Part shown: positions 1-4,648 of the stretch, in pieces | Layout: every line of letters begins with the position of its first letter | Numbering within the stretch: position 1 is the stretch's first letter | Assembly: GCA_903938205.1 (NCBI GenBank) | Contig: CAJACJ010000539.1 | Coordinates: 1-6,731 of the forward strand | Source of the DNA: an uncultured bacterium | GTDB taxonomy: Bacteria > Planctomycetota > Phycisphaerae > Phycisphaerales > SM1A02 | DNA length: 6,731 bases | Direction of reading: 5' to 3' | Translations under genes and position numbers: made by a program | The notes under the pieces: model-generated | Databases searched by the model: none | What the model saw: only the letters and a program-made list of their open reading frames with translations | Told to the model about the DNA's origin: nothing

Positions 1-458
1 ACGGTGTCGTCAAAAAGCAGCACTTGCCGCGCTAATTCAGCGTCCTGTCGTTCAAGCGAACGTGTGGCGTCGCGCAACATTCCCAGCACGCTGTTGGCCA
101 TCACGCGGAAGGTGTTGGGCGCGCGCTCCGTGAATGATCGAGGATCAAATACACGCTCCGCAATGGTCACGCCCGCGTCGGCGATGCGTTCGAGTTCGTT
201 GTTCACTTTCACAATCGTCAATACGCCACGAATCGCGTGCTCATCGGTTTGTCCCATCGCTAAAAGAGGCACGCTGGCGCGCTCAATTTCAACATCGGCT
301 TTATCAATCGCCTCATCGGCAAGAACTACTTCGCGCGCTTTTTCCGTGTCGGAGTCAAAGAAACAATCCACGGCTTGCGTGCATAGTTCCAACACGCGGC
401 GTCCTTGAACTGTCATTTCTTTTTTAAGCGTCGCAAGTTGTTGGTCAAATGCACTCAT
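1..458 (-). CDS. phoU: PhoU-family phosphate signalling protein, C-terminus cut by window edge
   Basis: This protein is very likely a cytoplasmic PhoU-type regulator. The family links the Pst phosphate transporter to the PhoR/PhoB kinase system and binds metal clusters. The visible 152 residues cover the first three-helix domain and the beginning of the second; family members are usually about 215-235 residues. The acidic family motifs are visible as D48-E-A-I-D52 and, in the helix with NNELERIAD, E90-x3-D94. A second DD pair at 150-151 probably begins the second domain's motif. The ATG at 456-458 is chosen because the N-terminus (MSAFDQQLATLKKEM) begins like the family's first helix. No Shine-Dalgarno sequence precedes it; a TAAGAT hexamer lies 8 nt upstream. 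The gene is the first of its unit and diverges from pdxJ across 31 bp. No pst gene is visible, because the downstream side lies outside the window. Family assignment is confident; a specific role in phosphate control is inferred from the family. Confidence 0.88.
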   Translation of the reverse strand, partial: MSAFDQQLATLKKEMTVQGRRVLELCTQAVDCFFDSDTEKAREVVLADEAIDKADVEIERASVPLLAMGQTDEHAIRGVLTIVKVNNELERIADAGVTIAERVFDPRSFTERAPNTFRVMANSVLGMLRDATRSLERQDAELARQVLLFDDT

Positions 459-466
459 CGAATGCG

Positions 467-472
467 ATCTTA
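467..472 (-). promoter_or_regulatory. Candidate -10 element before phoU
   Basis: Read on the minus strand, this is TAAGAT, which fits TANNNT and matches TATAAT at four of six positions. It ends 8 nt before the phoU ATG, so a transcript from it would begin at or next to the start codon. I see no convincing -35 hexamer. The call rests on position and on the parallel at the other three unit-opening genes in the window. Confidence 0.35.
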
Positions 473-477
473 GCGGC

Positions 478-483
478 TACTCT
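478..483 (+). promoter_or_regulatory. Candidate -10 element before pdxJ
   Basis: TACTCT fits TANNNT and ends 6 nt before the GTG start of pdxJ. The -35 region would fall inside the 5' end of phoU and shows no good TTGACA match. No Shine-Dalgarno sequence lies between it and the start, so a leaderless message is the simplest reading if this is the promoter. Confidence 0.3.
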
Positions 484-489
484 TTATTC

Positions 490-1236
490 GTGCCTCTCCT
501 GAGTGTTAATGTTGATCATGTTTGCACGCTGCGCCAAGCCCGCAAGGGAGTGGAGCCAAGTCCTTTGCTTGCCGCCACACTGGCCGAACTTGGCGGCGCC
601 GATGGAATCACGGTTCATCTGCGTGAGGACCGTCGACATATTCAAGACGCCGATGTGCGCGCTTTGAAGCACCATGTTTCCACGCGGCTTCATCTTGAAA
701 TGGCGGCCACCAAGGAAATGGTTGCGTTTGCGATCGACATCAAGCCGGCCACCGCCATGTTGGTGCCAGAGCGTCGTCAAGAGTTGACCACCGAAGGCGG
801 TCTTGACGCTGCGGGACAAATTGCATGGCTGAGTGAAGTTGTGAAAATGCTTTCGGGCGCAGGCATTCCGGTCAGTCTGTTCATTGACGCGGATCGCAAA
901 CAGATCGACGCGGCGCATAAAGTTGGCGCGAGTATTTGTGAATTGCACACCGGGCCGTGGGCGCATGCGGTTGAATCACAACAGGGCAATCTCGTTGGAG
1001 CGCATTCAGATGTGGCATTGGCCACGCTGTTGACGGCCGCGCGCCACACGCGCGAACTTGGTTTGCAACTCAACGCAGGTCACGCGCTCAATGTCATCAA
1101 TGTGGGGCCAGTGGCGCGGCTTCCGCAATTGCATGAACTTCACATTGGACATTCCATTGTGAGTCGCTCTATCTTTGTAGGAATGAAAGAAGCCGTGCGA
1201 GAAATGAAAACCGCCATGGGGGAAATCCACACATGA
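490..1236 (+). CDS. pdxJ: Pyridoxine 5'-phosphate synthase PdxJ
   Basis: PdxJ performs the ring-closing step of the DXP-dependent vitamin B6 pathway, condensing 1-deoxy-D-xylulose 5-phosphate with 3-amino-2-oxopropyl phosphate in the cytoplasm. The 248-residue product is close to the E. coli length (about 243). Family signatures run in order: NVDHVCTLRQAR at 7-18, the active-site His in VHLRED (H43), the glutamate in HLEMAATKEM (E70), HTGPWA at 153-158, LNAGHALN with H198, and the C-terminal IGHSIVSRSIFVG phosphate-binding stretch. H43, E70 and H198 match the E. coli catalytic residues H45, E72 and H193 by motif. The start is GTG at 490: it places NVDHV at the expected distance, and no in-frame ATG lies just upstream. 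No ribosome binding site is visible. It is the first gene of a pdxJ-dapA-Nudix operon, and its stop overlaps the dapA start (ATGA). Confidence 0.96.
   Translation: MPLLSVNVDHVCTLRQARKGVEPSPLLAATLAELGGADGITVHLREDRRHIQDADVRALKHHVSTRLHLEMAATKEMVAFAIDIKPATAMLVPERRQELTTEGGLDAAGQIAWLSEVVKMLSGAGIPVSLFIDADRKQIDAAHKVGASICELHTGPWAHAVESQQGNLVGAHSDVALATLLTAARHTRELGLQLNAGHALNVINVGPVARLPQLHELHIGHSIVSRSIFVGMKEAVREMKTAMGEIHT
1218..1223 (+). promoter_or_regulatory. Ribosome binding site of dapA
   Basis: GGGGGA lies inside the end of pdxJ, 9 nt before the ATG at 1233. It supports that start and translational coupling through the ATGA overlap. Confidence 0.6.
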
Positions 1237-2171
1237 ATGCACATTCCAAATTAAAGTTGTCTGGTTGTTGGACGGCCATGGTCACGCCATTTTCAAGCGA
1301 CGCCGAGCGCGTTGATGTGGAATGTTTCAAGCAGCAGATTCGTGCGCAGGCCGAGGGCGGAGTGACTGGAATTGTTCCCTGCGGCACAACCGGCGAGGCG
1401 CCAACACTGTCGGCGCAGGAACACGAACATGTTGTCGCCACTGCGGTGGACACGGCGAAGTCTTTCAACATGCAAGTCATGGCGGGGGCGGGCAGCAACA
1501 GCACCGCAAGCGCCGTGAAGTTGCATAAGTTGGTCGCGTCTTTGGGCGCCGACGCGGCGCTTCATGTTGCGCCCTACTACAACAAGCCCAATCAAGAGGG
1601 CATTTACCAGCATTTCATGCATGTCGCGGACGCCGCCGATTTGCCCGTCGTTCTGTATTCCATACCGGGCCGCTGTGGCGTGGCCATTGTTCCTGAAACA
1701 GTGGAGCGACTGAGCAAGCATCCAAATATTGTCGCCATTAAAGAAGCCACTGGCAGCGTCGAATCCGCCACGGAAATTCGTCGTCGTTGCGCGCTGCCTA
1801 TTTTCTCGGGCGATGATGTGCTTACGTTGGCGTTCGCTTCGGTCGGCGCCATTGGCGTGATCAGCGTGGTCAGCAATATCATGCCCGCAATGGTGCAGTC
1901 ATTAATCCAGGCGTGCTTGAAAAATGATTTTGCCGCGGCGCGCGCGATTCATGAAAAACTTCTACCGCTATCAAAAGGATTGCTTTCGCTTGACACCAAT
2001 CCTGTACCGATTAAATCCGCAATGCAACTTCTTGGTCGCGACAGCGGCGCGGTGCGTCTGCCACTGGTGAAGGCGACGGCGGCAACGAATAAATCTATTG
2101 GCGAACTTTGCAAACAAGCGGGCTTGATCTTGAAGCAGTCCAACGCAATTCAAGTGGAGGCGGTGCATTGA
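1233..2171 (+). CDS. dapA: 4-hydroxy-tetrahydrodipicolinate synthase DapA
   Basis: DapA condenses pyruvate with L-aspartate 4-semialdehyde, the first committed step to diaminopimelate and lysine, so it serves both peptidoglycan and protein synthesis. The 312-residue product is a class I aldolase TIM barrel; E. coli DapA has 292, and the extra length sits at both ends. Key residues are visible at a constant offset of +9 from E. coli: T53 in GTTGE (T44), Y116 in PYYNKPNQEG (Y107), Y142 in LYSIPGRCG (Y133), R147 (R138, which binds the semialdehyde carboxylate) and the Schiff-base lysine K170 in AIKEATGS (K161). Keeping the arginine and both tyrosines favours true DapA over N-acetylneuraminate lyase or other family members. 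The start is the ATG overlapping the pdxJ stop, with a GGGGGA site before it. The stop overlaps the TTG start of the Nudix gene. Confidence 0.95.
   Translation: MNAHSKLKLSGCWTAMVTPFSSDAERVDVECFKQQIRAQAEGGVTGIVPCGTTGEAPTLSAQEHEHVVATAVDTAKSFNMQVMAGAGSNSTASAVKLHKLVASLGADAALHVAPYYNKPNQEGIYQHFMHVADAADLPVVLYSIPGRCGVAIVPETVERLSKHPNIVAIKEATGSVESATEIRRRCALPIFSGDDVLTLAFASVGAIGVISVVSNIMPAMVQSLIQACLKNDFAAARAIHEKLLPLSKGLLSLDTNPVPIKSAMQLLGRDSGAVRLPLVKATAATNKSIGELCKQAGLILKQSNAIQVEAVH
2156..2160 (+). promoter_or_regulatory. Ribosome binding site fixing the TTG start of the Nudix gene
   Basis: GGAGG sits within the last codons of dapA with a 7 nt spacer to the TTG at 2168. It is the strongest Shine-Dalgarno sequence in the window. 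It decides the start against the longer reading that would begin with the ATG at 2108 deep inside dapA. Confidence 0.75.
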
Positions 2172-2722
2172 GCGATCTGCATTCGGCGCAATACAATCTT
2201 GAGAATTTGCCCTATAAAGTGGCTGTTTTATGCTATTTGTGGGACAAGCAGGGGCGCGTTTTGTTGTTGCATCGCAAGAAGCAACCCAACATTGGAATGT
2301 GCAGTCCCATTGGCGGCAAGCTTGAAGTGAGTCAAGGCGAAGGTCCGCATCAGTGCGCTATCCGTGAAATTTCAGAGGAGGCGGGCGTCACTCTTGCCAG
2401 CGATGATGTGCGTTGCATGGGCGTGGTGAGCGAAAGGGGCTATCAAGGCCACATGCATTGGTTGATTTTCTTGTTCGAGACAACTCGCATGATTGATCCG
2501 GCGCTGATTCCTGAAAATGAATTTGAAGAGGGTCGCCTTGAGTGGGTTCCACTGAGCGAAGTTGAGTCTCGGGAGATTCCGTGGACCGATCGCCACATCA
2601 TGTGGCCAGCGGTTCGCAAGCACAGGGATGGCGGATTTTTCATGGTGCATATTGATTGCTCCACGCAGCCGCCGCAACATGTGATGTGCGAAAGCAAGTT
2701 GCCCGCTGAATTTAAAAAATAA
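2168..2722 (+). CDS. Nudix hydrolase, MutT-like
   Basis: This is a Nudix pyrophosphohydrolase of 184 residues that cleaves a nucleoside diphosphate linked to another group; the substrate is not readable from sequence. After a short N-terminal tail, the domain begins at about residue 15 (YKVAVLCYLWDKQGRVLLLHR). The Nudix helix lies at about 50-74 with R66-E67-I-S-E70-E71-A-G73-V, which supplies the metal-binding glutamates. The loop before it reads GGKLEVSQGE, so the spacing is G-x7-E-x7-REUxEExGU, two residues longer than the canonical G-x5-E. The TTG start at 2168 overlaps the dapA stop (TTGA) and has GGAGG 7 nt upstream, so the earlier ATG at 2108 is rejected. The gene is last in the pdxJ operon and converges on the phosphohexomutase gene. 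Sanitising of oxidised dGTP or release of an activated cofactor are both possible roles, and neither is proven here. Confidence 0.88.
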   Translation: MSDLHSAQYNLENLPYKVAVLCYLWDKQGRVLLLHRKKQPNIGMCSPIGGKLEVSQGEGPHQCAIREISEEAGVTLASDDVRCMGVVSERGYQGHMHWLIFLFETTRMIDPALIPENEFEEGRLEWVPLSEVESREIPWTDRHIMWPAVRKHRDGGFFMVHIDCSTQPPQHVMCESKLPAEFKK

Positions 2723-2733
2723 TTTTGCCCAAT

Positions 2734-4131
2734 TTATGTGGGTAAACCAGCGCATGCGGCCACTTCATCGGCCAATGCGTTGGCTGCGGCCGCCGTCGTC
2801 GCCTCCGCAATAAGCCTAATAATTGGCTCGGTATTGCTCGCTCGCAAATGCACCCAGCCAGTTGGTAAATCAATTCGAACTCCGTCGGTCGTGTCCACTT
2901 TTGCGTGCGCGAATGTTTTTGTTACGCGCTCAAGCGCGGGCTTGACCGCTTCAAGTCCACCGATACTGCCAAGTTCCAGTTTGCGCTTAATCATGGACAC
3001 GGCTGGAATTTCCGCCGCGATAACAGACAGCGTTTTGCCGCGCGTGGCCAGAAGTTCCAGCGTGAGCGCAATGGCGCTGAGCGAATCGCGAATCCAGCAC
3101 ACGCTTGGCCAGATCACGCCGCCGTTGCCTTCGCCACCAATCACGCATTTGGAATTTTTCATGGCCGCCACAACATTGGCCTCGCCAACCGCGCTTCGAT
3201 AGACGTGGCTGCCAGGAAATTTTTCTGCAACTGAATCAATCATGCGGCTGGTGCTGAGATTGGTGGCCATGGTGCCCGGACCCGATCGCTCCAATACGCG
3301 CAACGCGCACAGCGCCAATGTGTATTCCTCGCCAATGTAGTGGCCGTTCTCATCCACAATCGCAAGTCGATCGGCGTCTGGATCTTGGGCAAAACCGCAG
3401 AAAAAACCACCTTTCGCCACGGCGCCCGCAAGTTGATGCAGGTTGGCTTCGGTGGGTTCGGGCGTGTGTGCAAATTGCCCCGTCACCACGCCGTTGAGGT
3501 GCTCCAAGTGCACGCCCAATTCTTGCAGCAACATACGCACCGCGTTGCAGCCAGAGCCGTTGACGCTGTCCACCACCACGCGCAATTTCGCGGCGCGTAT
3601 GGCTTTGATATCGATCAAGTTCAACACGCGTCGCACATGAATTTCATCAGCATCGGTTTGTCTTGCAACTTGCAGAGTTGACACGGCGCGTGGTCCATCT
3701 TGGCTGGAATTTTTCAGTTCAACTTTGAAGCGGCGAATAATTTCATTCGCTTGTTCCACTTGGGGCGCGGCTCCGGAAGCGTCCAGGCATTTGAAACCAT
3801 TCCACTCAATTGGATTATGGCTTGCGGTGGAAATCAACGCGCCGTCCGCCTTGGTGTACAACACCATCACGCCAATGGTTGGCGTCATAGCCACGCCAAG
3901 ATCCGTTACGTGACAACCGGTTGAAACAAGTCCCGCAATCGCGCACTCCAAAAGTTCCGCGCCGCTGCCACGCCCATCACGGCCAGTGATCACATGCGCT
4001 TGGCCTTTGCAATGCTGGCGTAACCACGAACCAAAGGCGCGGCCAAACGCCATGGCCACATTGGGCGTCATGGTTTTTCCAACAATGCCACGGGCGCCAG
4101 AAACACTCAGCATTAAAGGTGCGGGGTTCAT
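2734..4131 (-). CDS. Alpha-D-phosphohexomutase, phosphoglucosamine mutase-like
   Basis: This enzyme moves a phosphate between C6 and C1 of a hexose or hexosamine phosphate through a phosphoserine intermediate. The likely reaction is glucosamine-6-P to glucosamine-1-P for UDP-GlcNAc, but phosphomannomutase or phosphoglucomutase activity is equally compatible with the motifs. The 465-residue product is of family length with all four domains. The phosphoserine loop is TASHNP with S104; the metal loop is D250-P-D252-A-D254-R; the sugar-specificity loop is GEGNGG at 333-338; the C-terminal phosphate-binding loop is R430-A-S-N-T-E-P436. The N-terminus reads LSVSGARGIVG rather than the FGTDGxRG of classical GlmM. 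The ATG at 4131 is chosen because it sits just before this motif. A reading extended upstream to 4311 would overlap the divergent pterin gene and has no family similarity. The only purine-rich site (GGAAGG on the minus strand, 4152-4147) is 15 nt away, too far to be a good ribosome binding site. Confidence 0.9.
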   Translation of the reverse strand: MNPAPLMLSVSGARGIVGKTMTPNVAMAFGRAFGSWLRQHCKGQAHVITGRDGRGSGAELLECAIAGLVSTGCHVTDLGVAMTPTIGVMVLYTKADGALISTASHNPIEWNGFKCLDASGAAPQVEQANEIIRRFKVELKNSSQDGPRAVSTLQVARQTDADEIHVRRVLNLIDIKAIRAAKLRVVVDSVNGSGCNAVRMLLQELGVHLEHLNGVVTGQFAHTPEPTEANLHQLAGAVAKGGFFCGFAQDPDADRLAIVDENGHYIGEEYTLALCALRVLERSGPGTMATNLSTSRMIDSVAEKFPGSHVYRSAVGEANVVAAMKNSKCVIGGEGNGGVIWPSVCWIRDSLSAIALTLELLATRGKTLSVIAAEIPAVSMIKRKLELGSIGGLEAVKPALERVTKTFAHAKVDTTDGVRIDLPTGWVHLRASNTEPIIRLIAEATTAAAANALADEVAACAGLPT

Positions 4132-4137
4132 GTTGAA

Positions 4138-4143
4138 ACAATA
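4138..4143 (-). promoter_or_regulatory. Candidate -10 element before the phosphohexomutase gene
   Basis: On the minus strand this is TATTGT, which fits TANNNT and ends 6 nt before the ATG at 4131. No clear -35 element is seen at the usual spacing. It is called mainly from position. Confidence 0.35.
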
Positions 4144-4156
4144 ACGCCTTCCACAC

Positions 4157-4195
4157 GGCAATGAAACATTGCATATTGCCGCAGATTTATGGCAA
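4157..4195. promoter_or_regulatory. Dyad-rich centre of the divergent intergenic region, possible operator
   Basis: Within the 82 bp between the two divergent starts, 4158-4172 is a perfect inverted repeat, GCAATG-AAA-CATTGC. Overlapping it, GGCAAT (4157-4162) and ATTGCC (4175-4180) form a second perfect dyad with 12 bp between the arms. A third copy of the half-site, GGCAA (4191-4195), pairs with TTGCC (4176-4180). Three copies of one half-site between two divergent promoters would suit a shared repressor or activator site. No regulator is identifiable, and an RNA hairpin is less likely if both messages start at their ATGs. Confidence 0.35.
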
Positions 4196-4200
4196 GACCA

Positions 4201-4206
4201 TATACT
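4201..4206 (+). promoter_or_regulatory. Candidate -10 element before the QueD-like gene
   Basis: TATACT matches TATAAT at five of six positions and ends 7 nt before the ATG at 4214. TTGCCG at 4176-4181 could be a -35 element, but its 19 bp spacing is long. Transcription from here would begin at about the start codon. Confidence 0.45.
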
Positions 4207-4213
4207 CAATTTC

Positions 4214-4648
4214 ATGTTTGAACTTCGTATTCGCCGCACATTCGCCGCCGCGCACGCCATTGTTATGGCGGGAGTGCGCGAGCCAATGCATGGGCACAAT
4301 TGGGAAGTCACCGTGGCCGTCAGTGGCGACGCGTTGGATGCCGACGGTTTGTTGTGCGACTTTCATATGCTCGAGCGAGCCCTGGATGAAACCATTCGAC
4401 CATTCATGAATCGCTCTCTCAACGAGACGGCGCCGTTTGACCGCGTCAATCCAACGGCGGAATTAGTTGCGCAGCACATTGCCAACACGGTTGCGGCGCA
4501 ACTTCCAGTTGGCGTACGCGTGAAAGAAGTGCGAGTTGTCGAGGCCCCGCAATGCGAAGCTTGTTTTATTGCGCCCAACACTGCGCTTGACGCAATGTCC
4601 AAAAATAGTTCCAGCGATGCGCGCCTTCAAAGCGGGGTGGTCCGTTGA
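4214..4648 (+). CDS. 6-pyruvoyl-tetrahydropterin synthase/QueD-like protein with altered active site
   Basis: This 144-residue protein belongs to the COG0720 fold, whose members act on 7,8-dihydroneopterin triphosphate in queuosine (QueD), biopterin or folate synthesis. The three zinc ligands are visible: H14 in FAAAHAIV, and H26 and H28 in MHGHNW. The pterin-anchoring glutamate is E110 in VVEAP, and NPTAE at 79-83 is the usual substrate-side motif. The catalytic residues are not standard. No Cys occurs between H14 and H26; the position four before HGH is R22, followed by E23 (RExxHGH style: E-P-M-H-G-H). The LDHHYLN segment of E. coli QueD aligns with FMNRSLN, so its Asp-His pair is replaced. 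The start is the ATG at 4214, which gives the usual short MFEL N-terminus; an earlier TTG at 4169 would extend across the promoter. The last 24 residues are a loose polar tail. The stop overlaps the ppk start. Fold is confident; function is open. Confidence 0.85.
   Translation: MFELRIRRTFAAAHAIVMAGVREPMHGHNWEVTVAVSGDALDADGLLCDFHMLERALDETIRPFMNRSLNETAPFDRVNPTAELVAQHIANTVAAQLPVGVRVKEVRVVEAPQCEACFIAPNTALDAMSKNSSSDARLQSGVVR
4634..4640 (+). promoter_or_regulatory. Ribosome binding site of ppk
   Basis: GGGGTGG lies inside the tail of the preceding gene; its GGGG ends 7 nt before the TTG at 4645. An in-frame TAG at 4606 limits how far upstream the kinase could start, and this site supports the TTG choice. 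Confidence 0.5.

Noticed and set aside
4..427. Plus-strand open frames across the phoU region
   Set aside because: Their translations are Ser/Arg-rich with no family signature, whereas the minus strand encodes a clear PhoU N-terminal domain.
484..966. 160-codon minus-strand frame opposite pdxJ
   Set aside because: It is antisense to conserved PdxJ motifs and its translation has no family features.
2108..2167. Earlier ATG start for the Nudix gene inside dapA
   Set aside because: The 20 added residues are out-of-frame dapA sequence. The TTG at 2168 has GGAGG at 7 nt and the usual short Nudix N-terminus.
2725..2745. Weak hairpin (TTGCCC, 9 nt loop, GGGTAA) between the convergent genes, with a T-rich stretch on the minus-strand side
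   Set aside because: The stem has only six pairs including a G-T wobble, and it overlaps the last codons of the phosphohexomutase gene. It is too weak to call a terminator, although termination somewhere in this 11 bp gap region is expected.
4132..4311. Upstream extension of the phosphohexomutase reading frame by 60 residues
   Set aside because: The extra residues resemble no phosphohexomutase N-terminus and would overlap the divergent QueD-like gene and both candidate promoters. The ATG at 4131 sits directly before the conserved SVSGARG motif.
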